Origin: Samsonia erythrinae
GTDB taxonomy: Bacteria; Pseudomonadota; Gammaproteobacteria; Enterobacterales; Enterobacteriaceae
Length of the DNA stretch: 64,000 nt
Assembly (NCBI RefSeq): GCF_004342665.1
Contig: NZ_SMBY01000001.1
Span: forward strand, 186,001-250,000
Direction: 5' to 3'
Part shown: in pieces, positions 1 to 10,598 of the stretch
Layout: every line of letters starts with the position of its first letter
Position numbering within the stretch: the stretch's first letter is position 1
The notes under the pieces: model-generated
Seen by the model: the letters and a program-made list of their open reading frames with translations, nothing else
Told to the model about the DNA's origin: nothing
Databases searched by the model: none
Program-made: the position numbers and the translations under genes

Positions 1-2
1 AA

Positions 3-341
3 CATCGGGTTCGTCAGTCATTATTCGCGATTGAGCGCGCACTGCGGGAAAGCCCTTTTTGGCAGGTTGTTCCGCCGGAGGATGAGGCGTTTAACAGTAC
101 GGAGCCGTTCAGCCTTGATACCATGCGGCCCGAAGAGTGGTTACAGTGGGTGTTTTTGCCGCGCATGCATGCTTTATTGGATAGTGAGTTAGCGCTGCCC
201 GACGAGCTGTCGCTGCTTCCCTATTTTGAAGAGGCGTTGCAAGGCTCGCCGGAAGAGACGGCGGCTATCCTGTCGCACATCGGGCTGTTGGATGCGTTAT
301 TCCGCCCGGAGACGTCGGATGGTGCAGCGCACGATGCTTGA
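3..341 (+). CDS. yqcC: YqcC family protein, 5'-truncated by the window edge
   Basis: The reading frame is open from base 3 to the TGA at 339-341, so the start lies before the window. The visible part encodes about 112 residues, including STEPFSLDTMRPEEWLQWVF and the acidic PYFEEAL segment typical of the small YqcC family (about 110 residues in E. coli). No catalytic motif is known and the function is unknown. Its stop overlaps the truC start by 8 bp, so the two are probably co-translated, as in the E. coli yqcC-truC-yqcA cluster. The ATG at 123 is internal and not the true start. Confidence 0.85.
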   Translation, partial: HRVRQSLFAIERALRESPFWQVVPPEDEAFNSTEPFSLDTMRPEEWLQWVFLPRMHALLDSELALPDELSLLPYFEEALQGSPEETAAILSHIGLLDALFRPETSDGAAHDA

Positions 342-1134
342 GATCGTTTATCAGGATGAGCATCTGGTGGCCGTCAATAAACCCAGCGGCTGGCTAGTCC
401 ATCGCAGCTGGCTGGATCGCAAAGAAAAGGTCGTGGTAATGCAGACCGTGCGCGATCAGATCGGCCAGCATGTGTATACCGTTCATCGTCTTGACCGGCC
501 AACATCCGGTGTGCTGCTGCTGGCGTTGTCCAGCGAGGTGGCGCGAGCACTGTCGCAGCAGTTTGAATCGCATCAGATGCAGAAAACTTATCACGCCGTT
601 GTGCGGGGTTATGTTCAGGGGGACGGTGTGATCGACTATGCGCTGACCGAAGAGCTGGACAAGATCGCGGATAAGTTTGCCAATCCGGATAAAGCCCCGC
701 AGCCCGCAGTTAGTCATTACCATTCTCTGGCGCAGGTTGAAATGCCTGTCGCTATCGGCCGTTATTCCACGGCGCGCTACAGTTTGGTGGCGCTGAATCC
801 ACAGACCGGGCGTAAGCATCAGCTACGTCGTCATATGTCACATATCCGGCATCCGATTATCGGCGATACCGCCCATGGCGATCTGCGGCATAATCGCGGT
901 ATGGCGGCCCATTTCTCCTGCGGCAGGCTGATGTTGCATGCCAGCGAGTTACAGTTGAATCATCCGGTGAGTGGTGAGCGTTTAACGTTGCAGGCGCGCT
1001 GGGATGCGCCGTGGCAGGGCGTGATGAGGCAGTTTGGCTGGCAAGGGATTCTCCCTGATTTTGAAAGGGTTGAGTTTCCTGCCGAGTCAGGTCAGGATAG
1101 CGGGCACCTCATTGGGTCATATTTGACATCGTAA
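334..1134 (+). CDS. truC: tRNA pseudouridine(65) synthase TruC
   Basis: This is a cytoplasmic RluA-family pseudouridine synthase, known in E. coli to modify U65 of tRNA-Ile and tRNA-Asp. The RluA catalytic motif HRLDRPTSG is at residues 51-59, with the nucleophilic Asp at 54; [11 protein letters not shown] follows later. The ATG at 334 gives 266 residues beginning [20 protein letters not shown], which aligns with E. coli TruC. The frame is open further upstream to 226, but that part is arginine-rich out-of-frame yqcC sequence and is rejected. It overlaps the yqcC stop and is followed 29 bp later by yqcA. Confidence 0.95.
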   Translation: MLEIVYQDEHLVAVNKPSGWLVHRSWLDRKEKVVVMQTVRDQIGQHVYTVHRLDRPTSGVLLLALSSEVARALSQQFESHQMQKTYHAVVRGYVQGDGVIDYALTEELDKIADKFANPDKAPQPAVSHYHSLAQVEMPVAIGRYSTARYSLVALNPQTGRKHQLRRHMSHIRHPIIGDTAHGDLRHNRGMAAHFSCGRLMLHASELQLNHPVSGERLTLQARWDAPWQGVMRQFGWQGILPDFERVEFPAESGQDSGHLIGSYLTS

Positions 1135-1163
1135 TGTGTCGTATTAAAAAGGGAGTCGGGAGC

Positions 1164-1619
1164 ATGGCGCAGATTGGCGTTTTTGTCGGTACGGTCTACG
1201 GAAATGCATTGCTGGTGGCTGAAGAAGCGGAAAACATTCTCAGAGCGCGCGGCCATGAGGTCAACGTCTTTGAAGAGGCAACGCTTGAGTCCTGGCTGGA
1301 CTACCGTGAACACTTCGTTTTAGTGGTTACGTCGACGACAGGACAAGGGCAATTGCCTGACGCTATCGTTCCGCTTTATGCCGCACTACGCGAGAGCGGG
1401 GGCTATCAGCCTGCGTTGCGCTATGGCGTGATTGCGTTGGGCGACAGCAGCTATCCGAATTTTTGCGCGGGTGGCCACCTGTTTGATGCACTGTTGCAGG
1501 AAATCGGCGCTAAGCGTTTGGGGGATGTTCTGGAAATCGATGCGACCGAACACCCTGAACCTGAAGTGATCTCATGTCCGTGGGTTGAAGCGTGGGCTGA
1601 ACGGATTGACGCACAGTAA
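1164..1619 (+). CDS. yqcA: Flavodoxin-family protein YqcA
   Basis: This is a short-chain flavodoxin of 151 residues that binds FMN as an electron carrier. The phosphate-binding loop GTVYGNA is at residues 9-15, and the FMN-contact segments [11 protein letters not shown] and [11 protein letters not shown] follow in the usual order. The start chosen is the ATG at 1164, preceded by a purine-rich GGGAGTCGGGAGC stretch; the frame is also open from 1134, but those extra residues do not resemble a flavodoxin. It is the last gene of the yqcC-truC-yqcA cluster and is followed by a hairpin at 1639-1661. The redox partner is not known to me. Confidence 0.92.
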   Translation: MAQIGVFVGTVYGNALLVAEEAENILRARGHEVNVFEEATLESWLDYREHFVLVVTSTTGQGQLPDAIVPLYAALRESGGYQPALRYGVIALGDSSYPNFCAGGHLFDALLQEIGAKRLGDVLEIDATEHPEPEVISCPWVEAWAERIDAQ

Positions 1620-1638
1620 TTTTCACTGAAGTAAACAA

Positions 1639-1661
1639 CGGGAGCCAACGCTCCCGGTTTT
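1639..1661. terminator. Bidirectional intrinsic terminator between yqcA and yaeH
   Basis: CGGGAGC-CAAC-GCTCCCG forms a 7-bp GC-rich stem followed by a short T run on the plus strand. It sits between the convergent genes yqcA and yaeH. Confidence 0.7.
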
Positions 1662-1667
1662 GCTGTA

Positions 1668-2057
1668 CTAGCGGTTTTTGGTCAATTTGTCTAAATCAGC
1701 CTCGATTTCGGCGATTTTGTTTGAGACCACGCTTTCAAGATGGCGCAGATCGTCGAGGATTTTACGTTTCAGATCGACTTCCACCTGTTCTTTTTGGCAG
1801 ATGTTATCCAGCTCTTCAATCACATAACGTAGGTTTGGGCTAATCTCGTTGATCTCTTTATAGCCTTGCCCGCTGTTATCGGACACGATGGTTTTGCGCT
1901 GGCGAGGATATTTGAACTTTACGCTCTTGGCGAAAAATTCGCCTTTATCCTTGCGGAAATAAATCTTCAAAATGTCGTTGTTTGCTTCCTGACGCAGGCT
2001 ATAGCGATCGATATCATCGGGATTGGTAATGCCCAGGCTTTTCAGATTGTCATACAT
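1668..2057 (-). CDS. yaeH: YaeH/DUF3461 family protein
   Basis: The 129-residue protein begins [20 protein letters not shown] and contains [20 protein letters not shown], matching the conserved small protein YaeH (128 residues in E. coli). The C-terminal third (about residues 75-129) is charged and likely a helical coiled coil. It has no signal peptide and no membrane segment, so it is cytoplasmic; its function is unknown. In E. coli yaeH also lies next to dapD and glnD. Here it is convergent with yqcA, a gene from a distant part of the E. coli map, so this marks a synteny breakpoint. Confidence 0.92.
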   Translation of the reverse strand: MYDNLKSLGITNPDDIDRYSLRQEANNDILKIYFRKDKGEFFAKSVKFKYPRQRKTIVSDNSGQGYKEINEISPNLRYVIEELDNICQKEQVEVDLKRKILDDLRHLESVVSNKIAEIEADLDKLTKNR

Positions 2058-2210
2058 AGCGTCACCCTCTCGGTTTATCTGGTTCTGATTCTCATGTCAG
2101 CGAGAACCTACGCTGCTCATATCTAACATACTTCAGGTTGCCGGTGCGTGAGTTCTACAACACCGACGTATTCAGGCGTGACTAAATAACGTCTTGCTCA
2201 GGCGTAAAAA

Positions 2211-2236
2211 AACGGCGGGTTATTTAACCCGCCGTT
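2211..2236 (-). terminator. Intrinsic terminator of dapD
   Basis: AACGGCGGGTT and AACCCGCCGTT form an 11-bp perfect stem with a 4-base loop just downstream of the dapD stop. The A run at 2206-2212 gives a U tract on the minus strand. Confidence 0.85.
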
Positions 2237-2242
2237 TTTCGT

Positions 2243-3070
2243 TTAGTCGATAGAGCGCAACAACTCATTGATACCCACTTTACCGCGGGTTTTGGCATCC
2301 ACTTTCTTCACAATAACGGCGCAGTAGAGGCTGTGGCTGCCGTCTTTGGATGGCAGGCTGCCGGAAACCACGACGGAACCCGCCGGGACGCGGCCGTAGT
2401 GAATTTCGCCGGTTTCACGATCGTAAATGCGGGTACTTTGGCTGATGAACACGCCCATGGAAATCACGGAGCCTTCTTCGACGACAACGCCTTCCACCAC
2501 TTCAGAACGCGCGCCGATGAAGCAGTTGTCTTCAATGATGGTCGGGTTAGCCTGTAGCGGTTCGAGAACGCCGCCAATACCTACGCCGCCGGACAGGTGA
2601 ACATTTTTACCGATTTGGGCGCAGGAGCCGACGGTGACCCAGGTATCCACCATTGTGCCTTCATCGACGTAGGCGCCGATGTTGACATAGGATGGCATCA
2701 GGACGGTATTGCGGGCGATATAAGCGCCGCGACGCACGCTGGCCGGCGGTGCAACGCGAACCCCTTCACGTTGAAAACGCGCTTCATCATAGTCCGCAAA
2801 CTTCATCGGCACTTTATCGAAAAAGCGCGTTTCTCCGCCTTCGATAAGGTGGTTGTCGTTAATGCGGAAAGAGAGCAGCACGGCTTTTTTCAGCCATTGA
2901 TGAGTAACCCATTGGCCATCAATTTTCTCTGCAACGCGCAGCACACCGCTATCCAGCAGGTTGATTGCCTGATTGACGGCTTCACGCGTGGCGGCGTCTG
3001 CATTGGCCGGAGTGATTTCAGCGCGGCGCTCAAAAGCCGTCTCGATGATGTTCTGTAGTTGTTGGTGCAT
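2243..3070 (-). CDS. dapD: 2,3,4,5-tetrahydropyridine-2,6-dicarboxylate N-succinyltransferase
   Basis: DapD transfers succinyl from succinyl-CoA to tetrahydrodipicolinate in the lysine and meso-diaminopimelate pathway, in the cytoplasm. The 275-residue protein matches the family length (274 in E. coli). The helical N-terminal domain (about 1-100) is followed by a left-handed beta-helix of hexapeptide repeats (about 105-230) containing [17 protein letters not shown] and [18 protein letters not shown]. It ends [12 protein letters not shown] as in E. coli. It is read from the same strand as glnD and map, 28 bp downstream of the glnD stop, with a strong terminator after it. Confidence 0.98.
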   Translation of the reverse strand: MHQQLQNIIETAFERRAEITPANADAATREAVNQAINLLDSGVLRVAEKIDGQWVTHQWLKKAVLLSFRINDNHLIEGGETRFFDKVPMKFADYDEARFQREGVRVAPPASVRRGAYIARNTVLMPSYVNIGAYVDEGTMVDTWVTVGSCAQIGKNVHLSGGVGIGGVLEPLQANPTIIEDNCFIGARSEVVEGVVVEEGSVISMGVFISQSTRIYDRETGEIHYGRVPAGSVVVSGSLPSKDGSHSLYCAVIVKKVDAKTRGKVGINELLRSID

Positions 3071-3098
3071 CCTGATTTCTCTTTCCTGATTGTAAAAA

Positions 3099-5813
3099 TT
3101 AACCCAATGGTACTTTATCGTTTGGGTTTAGGGCTTCTGTCAACCGTTCTTGTAATTTAAGGCGTAATTCCGGCTTCAATGCCCGCCGGTCGCTGTCGGC
3201 CAGAATGAAAAGATCCTCTACCCGTTCCCCGATGGTGGAAATGCGCGCGCCGTGCAGCGACAGGTTGAAATCGGCGAAGATTTCCCCGATACGCGCCAGT
3301 AAACCCGGCTGGTCAAGCGCGCTGAGCTCCATATAACTGCGCCTGTCCGTATGGGTTGGCAGAAAGTTGACTTCGGTTGGCACGCTGAAGTGACGCAGCT
3401 TGGGCGAGGGCCGGCGCACGCGAGGGTGTTGATAGTGTTTCTGTGTCAGCGCCTGTTCCAGCGCATGACGGATCATATCGTGTCGATCCGGTGCCAGCGG
3501 GCTGCCATCCGGTTCCAGCACGATAAACGTATCCATCGCCATGCCGTCACGGCTGGTAAAGATTTGTGCGTCGTGGACGCTGAGGTTACGTCTGTCCAAC
3601 TCGCCGGCGACGGCGGCGAAAAGATAAGGTCTGTCCGGACTCCAGATAAAGATTTCCGTGCCGCCGCGGCTGGCCTGATGGCTGATGAGTACCAGCGGTT
3701 TATTGGTATCATGTTCCAGCAGGTGGCGCGCGTGCCACGCAAGCTGATTGGGCGAATGGCGTAGGAAGTAATCGGCGCGACAGCGGCTCCAGATGTGATG
3801 CAGCGCTTCTTCGTCGATGTTATCCATGCGCAGTAATGCAAGCGCCTGCAAGCGGTGATGCCGCACGCGCTCGCGTAAATCCGGCGTATTTTGCATGCCG
3901 CGACGCAATTGTTTCTCCGTGGCGAAATAGAGTTCGCGTAACAGGCTCTGCTTCCAGCTGTTCCACAGCGTTTCATTGGTGGCGCAGATATCGGCAACCG
4001 TCAGGCTAACCAGATAACGTAAGCGGGTTTCGCTTTGCACTTCCGTGGCGAATTGCTGAATGACGGTGGGATCCTGAATATCACGACGCTGTGCCGTGAC
4101 GGACATCAGCAGGTGGCAGCGCACCAGCCAGGAGACCAACTGGGCTTCACGCGAGTTTAATTCGTGTAACGCGGCAAACTCCAGCACATCCTGCGCGCCC
4201 AGTTCGGAGTGATCGCCGCCACGCCCTTTGGCGATATCGTGGAACAGCGCCGCTAATAGCAGCAGTTCAGGCTGGGGCAGGCGCGGATAAAGTTCCACGC
4301 ACAAAGGGTGCTGTGGGCGCGTCTCTTCATCGGCAAAGCTTTCTAGTTTCAGCAGGACGCGGATAGTGTGTTCATCCACGGTATAGGCATGAAACAGATC
4401 GAACTGCATCTGGCCGACGATATTGCCCCACAGTGGCATATAGGCCCACAGCACGCTGTGGCGGTGCATCGGCAGTAGCGCGCGGCTGACGGCATAAGGA
4501 TGGCGCAAAATATTCATGAACAGTTGGCGCGCTTCTGGAATGGTGCAGAGCGGGCTGCTCAAGTGGCGCCGCGCGTGGCGTAGCTGGCGCAGGGTCGTGG
4601 AGTAGATGCCCTGGATATCGCGGTTGCGCACCATCAGATAGAACATACGCATGATGGCTTCCGGTTTTTTGATAAACAGCGCTTCATCGCGCAGATCCAC
4701 CAGATTGCCGCGTAGTTGGAATTCGTCATCAATCGGGCGCGGTTTTTCATTCGCATCCAGCGCCAGAATTGCTTCGTCAAAGAGCTGTAGCAGCATCTGG
4801 TTCAATTCGCTGACGCGGCGCGTCATACGGTAGAAATCCTTCATCATGCGCTCTACGGGCGTATTGCCTTCGCCCTGATATTGCAACAAATGCGCGACGT
4901 TAAGCTGCCTATCGAACAGCAGACGGTTGTCGTAACGCGGCAGGATCAAGTGTAGAGCGAAGCGGATACGCCACAAAAAACTCTGACAGTCGTTAAGCTC
5001 TTTGCGTTCGGCTTCCGTCAGAAAGCCAAACCCGACCATTTCGTCGAGTGAGGTGGCGCCAAAGTGACGTCTTGCGACCCATAACAGGGTATGGATGTCG
5101 CGTAGCCCGCCCGGGCTGCTTTTGATATCGGGTTCCAGATTGTAGCTGGTGCTGTGATAGCGCTGATGGCGTTCCTGCTGTTCGGTGATTTTTGCCGGAA
5201 AAAATTCTGATGACGGCCAGAAGTCGTCGCTGAACACCTGTTTTTGCAGCGTGAGAAACAGCGCGACGTCACCGCATATCATGCGGGATTCGATCAGGTT
5301 GGTTGCGACGGAAATATCGGCGCGTCCTTGCTCTAAGCACTCTTCCAACGTTCGGACGCTATGTCCCACTTCCAGCTTTAGATCCCACAGCAGGGTAATG
5401 AATTGGCCGACGCGCTGGGAATGCTCATCGCTGAGTTTGGTGTGGCTTAATACCAGCAGGTCGATATCGGAAAGCGGGTGCAGTTCGCCGCGGCCATAGC
5501 CGCCTACCGCGACCAACGCCGTTTGCGCGATGTTTTCAAAACCGTAAAAATACCAGAGCCGTTGTAACAAACGGTCGATAAACAGCGTTCTGGCATCAAT
5601 CAGCTTTTCTGCGCTAACGCCGGAACGGAATTCTGAACCAAGCCAGAGCTGGAACAGCTCCAATTGCTGTTTCAACGTATGACAGTTCAACATGTCGTCA
5701 GAATAGGTTAACGGCGAGAGAGGGAGCGGTACTGTCGTGATGGCGTCGGCAAGACTGTCTGATGGGGCGTTATCAGGAAACATGTTGTCTGAAGGAAAGC
5801 GTTTTTCTGTCAT
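3099..5813 (-). CDS. glnD: Bifunctional uridylyltransferase/uridylyl-removing enzyme GlnD
   Basis: GlnD senses glutamine and adds or removes UMP on PII proteins, so controlling GlnE, glutamine synthetase and NtrBC. The nucleotidyltransferase signature [16 protein letters not shown] lies near residues 104-119. An HD hydrolase motif ([14 protein letters not shown]) lies in the middle, and two C-terminal ACT domains begin near the segments [20 protein letters not shown] and [20 protein letters not shown]. The start at 5813 ([10 protein letters not shown]) gives 904 residues. An in-frame ATG at 5825 would add four residues but falls against the map terminator. It follows map on the same strand with only the terminator hairpin between. 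Confidence 0.96.
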   Translation of the reverse strand: MTEKRFPSDNMFPDNAPSDSLADAITTVPLPLSPLTYSDDMLNCHTLKQQLELFQLWLGSEFRSGVSAEKLIDARTLFIDRLLQRLWYFYGFENIAQTALVAVGGYGRGELHPLSDIDLLVLSHTKLSDEHSQRVGQFITLLWDLKLEVGHSVRTLEECLEQGRADISVATNLIESRMICGDVALFLTLQKQVFSDDFWPSSEFFPAKITEQQERHQRYHSTSYNLEPDIKSSPGGLRDIHTLLWVARRHFGATSLDEMVGFGFLTEAERKELNDCQSFLWRIRFALHLILPRYDNRLLFDRQLNVAHLLQYQGEGNTPVERMMKDFYRMTRRVSELNQMLLQLFDEAILALDANEKPRPIDDEFQLRGNLVDLRDEALFIKKPEAIMRMFYLMVRNRDIQGIYSTTLRQLRHARRHLSSPLCTIPEARQLFMNILRHPYAVSRALLPMHRHSVLWAYMPLWGNIVGQMQFDLFHAYTVDEHTIRVLLKLESFADEETRPQHPLCVELYPRLPQPELLLLAALFHDIAKGRGGDHSELGAQDVLEFAALHELNSREAQLVSWLVRCHLLMSVTAQRRDIQDPTVIQQFATEVQSETRLRYLVSLTVADICATNETLWNSWKQSLLRELYFATEKQLRRGMQNTPDLRERVRHHRLQALALLRMDNIDEEALHHIWSRCRADYFLRHSPNQLAWHARHLLEHDTNKPLVLISHQASRGGTEIFIWSPDRPYLFAAVAGELDRRNLSVHDAQIFTSRDGMAMDTFIVLEPDGSPLAPDRHDMIRHALEQALTQKHYQHPRVRRPSPKLRHFSVPTEVNFLPTHTDRRSYMELSALDQPGLLARIGEIFADFNLSLHGARISTIGERVEDLFILADSDRRALKPELRLKLQERLTEALNPNDKVPLG

Positions 5814-5825
5814 AGCGCAACCCAT

Positions 5826-5848
5826 AAAAAAGCCGGCGACCGCCGGCT
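5826..5848 (-). terminator. Intrinsic terminator of map, abutting the glnD start
   Basis: AGCCGGCG-AC-CGCCGGCT forms an 8-bp perfect GC stem, followed on the minus strand by six U. It lies between the map stop and the glnD start, only about 13 bp from the glnD ATG, so it probably attenuates read-through from map into glnD. Confidence 0.8.
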
Positions 5849-5854
5849 TCGTGT

Positions 5855-6649
5855 TTATTGTTCATGCGTAATAATGTTGGGGATCGTATCGTCCTTACGC
5901 AACGTCATTATTTCGCAGCCGTTATCGGTTACCACAATAGTATGCTCATACTGTGCCGACAAGCTGCGATCTTTGGTTTTCACCGTCCAACCGTCTTTCA
6001 TGGTGCGGATACGGTAATCACCGGCGTTGAGCATGGGCTCGATGGTAAACGCCATCCCTGCCTGTAACACTACGCCGCCGTCATCGGCATCGTAGTGCAG
6101 AACCTGCGGCTCTTCATGGAAGCCTTTACCGATACCGTGACCACAATATTCACGCACGACGGAGAAATTGTTGCCTTCCGCAAATTGCTGGATCGCTTTG
6201 CCCAGCGTGCGCAGGCGAATCCCCGGTTTAACCATTTTCAGCGCCAGATAGAGGCTTTCTTGCGTAATACGGCAAAGACGTTCACCCAGAATGGTTGGCT
6301 TGCCCGCGATAAACATTTTTGACGTATCACCGTGGAAACCATCTTTGATCACCGTAACGTCGATGTTGACGATATCGCCATCCTTCAGGATTTTTTCTTC
6401 GCTTGGAATACCGTGACACACCACTTCATTGATGGAGATACAAACGGATTTCGGGAAGCCGTGATAGCCCAGACAAGCGGAAATCGCCTGCTGTTTATTC
6501 GTAATATGATCGTGACAAATTCTGTCTAATTCGGCGGTACTGATGCCCGGCACCACGTGGGGTTCGATGATTTCCAGAACTTCGGCAGCCAGACGCCCGG
6601 CTACGCGCATTTTTTCGATGTCTTCAGGGGTTTTAATTGATATTGCCAT
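5855..6649 (-). CDS. map: Type I methionine aminopeptidase
   Basis: Map removes the initiator methionine from nascent proteins at the ribosome. The 264-residue length equals that of E. coli Map. The metal ligands are all in place: Asp97 and Asp108 in [16 protein letters not shown], the His in [12 protein letters not shown], the Glu in FTIEPML and the Glu in AQYEHT. The substrate His79 is in VCHGIPS. It is divergent from rpsB across a 345-bp intergenic region, as in E. coli. A terminator follows it before glnD. Confidence 0.98.
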   Translation of the reverse strand: MAISIKTPEDIEKMRVAGRLAAEVLEIIEPHVVPGISTAELDRICHDHITNKQQAISACLGYHGFPKSVCISINEVVCHGIPSEEKILKDGDIVNIDVTVIKDGFHGDTSKMFIAGKPTILGERLCRITQESLYLALKMVKPGIRLRTLGKAIQQFAEGNNFSVVREYCGHGIGKGFHEEPQVLHYDADDGGVVLQAGMAFTIEPMLNAGDYRIRTMKDGWTVKTKDRSLSAQYEHTIVVTDNGCEIMTLRKDDTIPNIITHEQ

Positions 6650-6777
6650 TGGTGGTCGTCCACAGGTGCCATATAAGACACGAGAATTAAGATGAATAAC
6701 TAATAACTTATGTTATCAGCCTCGCGGCAGGCTTGCCAATTATCATTCGAATGACGGGAATGGCGGCGCAACAAATG

Positions 6778-6807
6778 TTGGTGTCGACAAGGGATTTATG
6801 GTATAAA
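6778..6807 (+). promoter_or_regulatory. Probable rpsB-tsf sigma-70 promoter
   Basis: TTGGTG at 6778-6783 and TATAAA at 6802-6807 are separated by 18 bp and followed at once by the GC-rich discriminator GCGCGCC. A GC-rich discriminator is typical of stringently controlled ribosomal-protein promoters. It lies about 190 bp upstream of the rpsB start. Confidence 0.6.
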
Positions 6808-6814
6808 GCGCGCC

Positions 6815-7720
<906 letters not shown>

Positions 7721-7769
7721 TAAGTCTGGCTCGTTGAGCCCTTATTAACCAGGTAGTACTAGTTTGGTT

Positions 7770-7794
7770 AGGGGCCTTTTTATGGCCCCTTTTT
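7770..7794 (+). terminator. rpsB-tsf intergenic terminator/attenuator
   Basis: AGGGGCC and GGCCCCT form a 7-bp stem with a 7-base loop and end in TTTTT. It lies between rpsB and tsf, so it probably lowers expression of tsf relative to rpsB. Confidence 0.75.
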
Positions 7795-7854
7795 CACTTT
7801 TAAAGCTGTTTGGTCGTGACGACCGGGCAGAACAAATCTTCCGAGGATTTTAGA

Positions 7855-8706
7855 ATGGCTGAAATTACCGCATCCCTGGTAAAAGAGCTGCGTGAGCGTA
7901 CCGCCGCTGGCATGATGGAATGTAAGAAAGCGCTGGTTGAAGCTAACGGCGACATCGAGCTTGCTATCGAGAACATGCGTAAATCCGGCGCGATCAAAGC
8001 GGCGAAAAAAGCAGGTAACGTTGCTGCCGATGGCGTGATCAAAACCAAGATCGACGGTAACTATGCTGTGATTCTGGAAGTTAACTGCCAGACTGACTTT
8101 GTTGCTAAAGATGCCGGTTTCCAGGCGTTTGCCGACAAAGTGCTGGACGCTGCGGTTGCAGGCAAAATCACTGACGTTGAGGTGCTGAAGGCGCAGTTCG
8201 AAGATGAGCGCGTTGCGCTGGTGGCGAAAATCGGTGAGAACATCAACATTCGCCGCGTTTCCGCTCTGGAAGGCGAAGTGCTGGGCAGCTATCAGCACGG
8301 TGCGCGCATCGGCGTTCTGGTTGCGGCGAAAGGCGCTGATGAAGAGCTGGTTAAACATCTGGCGATGCACGTTGCGGCAAGCAAACCTGAATTCGTTAAG
8401 CCAGAAGACGTGTCTGCTGACGTGGTAGAAAAAGAGTACCAGGTTCAGTTGGAAATCGCGATGCAGTCCGGCAAGCCGAAAGAAATCGCAGAGAAAATGG
8501 TTGAAGGCCGTATGAAGAAATTCACCGGCGAAGTTTCTCTGACTGGCCAGCCTTTCGTTATGGACCCGGCCAAATCTGTAGGTCAGTTGCTGAAAGAACA
8601 CAATGCTGATGTAACAAGCTTCATCCGTTTCGAAGTGGGTGAAGGTATTGAGAAAGTTGAGACTGATTTTGCTGCTGAAGTTGCAGCAATGAGCAAGCAG
8701 TCTTAA
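7855..8706 (+). CDS. tsf: Translation elongation factor Ts
   Basis: EF-Ts is the guanine nucleotide exchange factor for EF-Tu. The ATG at 7855 gives 283 residues, identical to the E. coli length. The N-terminal UBA-like domain (about 1-54) contains [14 protein letters not shown], and the core carries the TDFVAKD motif that contacts EF-Tu (Asp and Phe near residues 80-82). The frame extends to 7810 but the extra 15 residues lack family similarity. It is second in the rpsB-tsf operon and is followed by a terminator at 8717-8743. Confidence 0.98.
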   Translation: MAEITASLVKELRERTAAGMMECKKALVEANGDIELAIENMRKSGAIKAAKKAGNVAADGVIKTKIDGNYAVILEVNCQTDFVAKDAGFQAFADKVLDAAVAGKITDVEVLKAQFEDERVALVAKIGENINIRRVSALEGEVLGSYQHGARIGVLVAAKGADEELVKHLAMHVAASKPEFVKPEDVSADVVEKEYQVQLEIAMQSGKPKEIAEKMVEGRMKKFTGEVSLTGQPFVMDPAKSVGQLLKEHNADVTSFIRFEVGEGIEKVETDFAAEVAAMSKQS

Positions 8707-8716
8707 TAGTAAAAAA

Positions 8717-8743
8717 AGAGCCGCCAGTTGGCGGTTCCTTTTT
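8717..8743 (+). terminator. Intrinsic terminator of tsf
   Basis: The stem pairs GCCGCC with GGCGGT around an AGTT loop and is followed by a CCTTTTT tract about 15 bp after the tsf stop. Confidence 0.75.
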
Positions 8744-8852
8744 ATCCAGCCGAAATAGTTTCAGTACACCTGACTTCCTGCGTTCAGCGGGATGGCTCGG
8801 GTGGAACGGTAACAACCCCCAATACGATGACAGCCTGTAGGACAAGAACACC

Positions 8853-9578
8853 ATGGCAACCAATGCAAAACCCGTCTATCAACGAATCCTGCTGAAGCTC
8901 AGTGGCGAAGCTTTGCAGGGAACCGAAGGTTTTGGTATCGATGCGAGCATTCTGGATCGCATGGCTCAGGAAGTGAAAGAACTGGTTGAGTTAGGCATTC
9001 AGGTCGGTGTGGTTATCGGCGGTGGCAACCTGTTTCGCGGCGCGGGTTTGGCTAAAGCGGGTATGAACCGTGTTGTGGGCGACCACATGGGAATGCTGGC
9101 GACCGTCATGAATGGTCTGGCAATGCGCGATGCGTTGCACCGTGCCTATGTGAACGCTCGCCTGATGTCCGCCATTCCCTTGAATGGCGTTTGTGATAAT
9201 TACAGTTGGGCGGAAGCGATCAGCCTGCTGCGCAATAATCGCGTCGTCATTTTCTCTGCCGGGACAGGCAATCCTTTCTTTACTACCGACTCTGCGGCCT
9301 GCCTGCGCGGTATTGAAATTGAGGCCGATGTCGTTTTGAAAGCGACGAAGGTCGATGGCGTGTACTCTGCCGACCCGGTAAAAGATCCGTCAGCGACGCT
9401 GTACGAGACGCTGACCTATCAGGAAGTGTTAGAACGTGAACTCAAAGTGATGGATCTTGCTGCATTCACACTGGCACGTGACCATAACTTGCCTATCCGT
9501 GTTTTCAACATGAATAAGCCCGGCGCGCTGCGTCGTGTTGTCATGGGTGAAAAAGAAGGGACGTTGATTAGTCAGTAA
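8853..9578 (+). CDS. pyrH: Uridylate kinase (UMP kinase)
   Basis: PyrH phosphorylates UMP to UDP with ATP as a hexamer and belongs to the amino-acid kinase fold. The 241-residue protein has the N-terminal [13 protein letters not shown] (residues 11-23), the glycine loop [12 protein letters not shown] (near 55-66), [15 protein letters not shown] (UMP/ATP site) and [15 protein letters not shown]. It lies between tsf and frr as in most gamma-proteobacteria. The GGACAAGAACACC upstream supplies a weak ribosome-binding site. Confidence 0.98.
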   Translation: MATNAKPVYQRILLKLSGEALQGTEGFGIDASILDRMAQEVKELVELGIQVGVVIGGGNLFRGAGLAKAGMNRVVGDHMGMLATVMNGLAMRDALHRAYVNARLMSAIPLNGVCDNYSWAEAISLLRNNRVVIFSAGTGNPFFTTDSAACLRGIEIEADVVLKATKVDGVYSADPVKDPSATLYETLTYQEVLERELKVMDLAAFTLARDHNLPIRVFNMNKPGALRRVVMGEKEGTLISQ

Positions 9579-9596
9579 TAACGGTTAACGCCAATT

Positions 9597-9627
9597 ATGG
9601 GGTAGTATATTTCCAGTATTACCCCAT
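9597..9627. repeat. Inverted repeat between pyrH and frr
   Basis: ATGGGGTA and TACCCCAT are perfect 8-bp complementary arms separated by 15 bases. There is no T run, so this is a stem-loop or protein site rather than a clear terminator. Confidence 0.45.
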
Positions 9628-9713
9628 ACTCCAGCCGAGCGCTGGTATTAATTATTCACCGGGCTATGCGCTGGCATGGCCTGACAGGCAACCAGTTTTC
9701 AAGGGTTCACAAC

Positions 9714-10271
9714 GTGACTAATGAAATCAGAAAAGATGCTGAAACGCGCATGGAAAAGTGTGTTGAAGCGTTTAAAAACCAGATCAGCAAAATTCGTACC
9801 GGTCGTGCATCACCGAGTATTCTCGATGGCATCCAGGTTGAATACTATGGCAGCGCAACGCCGCTGCGTCAGGTTGCTAACGTTGTCGTAGAAGATTCCC
9901 GCACGCTGGCGATTACGGTGTTCGATCGTTCTCTCGGTCCGGCGGTTGAGAAGGCGATCATGTCTTCCGATCTTGGTCTGAACCCGTCCTCTGCCGGCAC
10001 CGTAATCCGTGTTCCACTGCCGCCGCTGACGGAAGAACGTCGTAAAGATCTGATCAAAGTGGTTCGCGGTGAAGCTGAGCAAGGGCGTGTTTCTGTACGC
10101 AACGTGCGTCGTGATGCTAACGACAAGCTGAAAGCGCTGCTGAAAGATAAAGCGATCAGTGAAGATGATGAACGTCGCGCTCAGGACGACGTGCAAAAAC
10201 TGACCGACAGCTTTATCAAGAAAGTGGATGCCGCACTGGCAGAAAAAGAAGCGGAGCTGATGGAGTTCTAA
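9714..10271 (+). CDS. frr: Ribosome recycling factor
   Basis: RRF splits the post-termination ribosome together with EF-G. The GTG at 9714 gives 185 residues ([19 protein letters not shown] after the initiator), the exact E. coli length. The upstream ATG at 9666 would add 16 non-conserved residues and is rejected; AAGGG near 9701 supports the GTG. The hinge and domain II segment ([10 protein letters not shown] to [10 protein letters not shown]) and the helical segment [20 protein letters not shown] are conserved. It stands in the usual pyrH-frr-dxr order. Confidence 0.97.
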   Translation: MTNEIRKDAETRMEKCVEAFKNQISKIRTGRASPSILDGIQVEYYGSATPLRQVANVVVEDSRTLAITVFDRSLGPAVEKAIMSSDLGLNPSSAGTVIRVPLPPLTEERRKDLIKVVRGEAEQGRVSVRNVRRDANDKLKALLKDKAISEDDERRAQDDVQKLTDSFIKKVDAALAEKEAELMEF

Positions 10272-10598
10272 TCAGGCCGTTGACTATTGCGTCGCAGGAA
10301 ATCGGTGGATTGCCCCTTTTTCCTGCGGCGCTTTATTTTTATATTCGTCAGTCTTCAGATTGAACGCGCGTTATTTAAAACGAGAACGTTCTGTCCTGAA
10401 ACCTGAATGACTGAGAGAGTATATAATGGCTGTTATGTCATAAATGGGTGAAGGCCAGCCCCTCTGGGCAGTAAATGATTTTTTGCCATGTGTTTCTGCG
10501 ATGCTCGCGATTGTGACGAAGAGCAGAGACATATCATGGCAACCGCCTCAGACTTGTGTACCTTCCTGTCATCAAATCCGGTTATTCAGAGCATTTTA
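10272..10598 (+). promoter_or_regulatory. frr-dxr intergenic region with a probable dxr promoter
   Basis: The 327-bp gap begins with a loose hairpin (GCAGGAA at 10292 pairing with TTCCTGC near 10318) that may end frr transcription. A perfect TATAAT occurs at 10422-10427 but no good -35 hexamer stands 17 bp upstream. The frame of dxr is open back to 10488, but that segment has no family similarity. I see no gene in the gap. Confidence 0.4.

Noticed and set aside
226-333. Upstream extension of truC
   Set aside because: The arginine-rich translation comes from reading yqcC in another frame.
10488-10598. N-terminal extension of dxr
   Set aside because: The in-frame segment adds 37 residues with no counterpart in Dxr, while the ATG at 10599 gives the exact family length.
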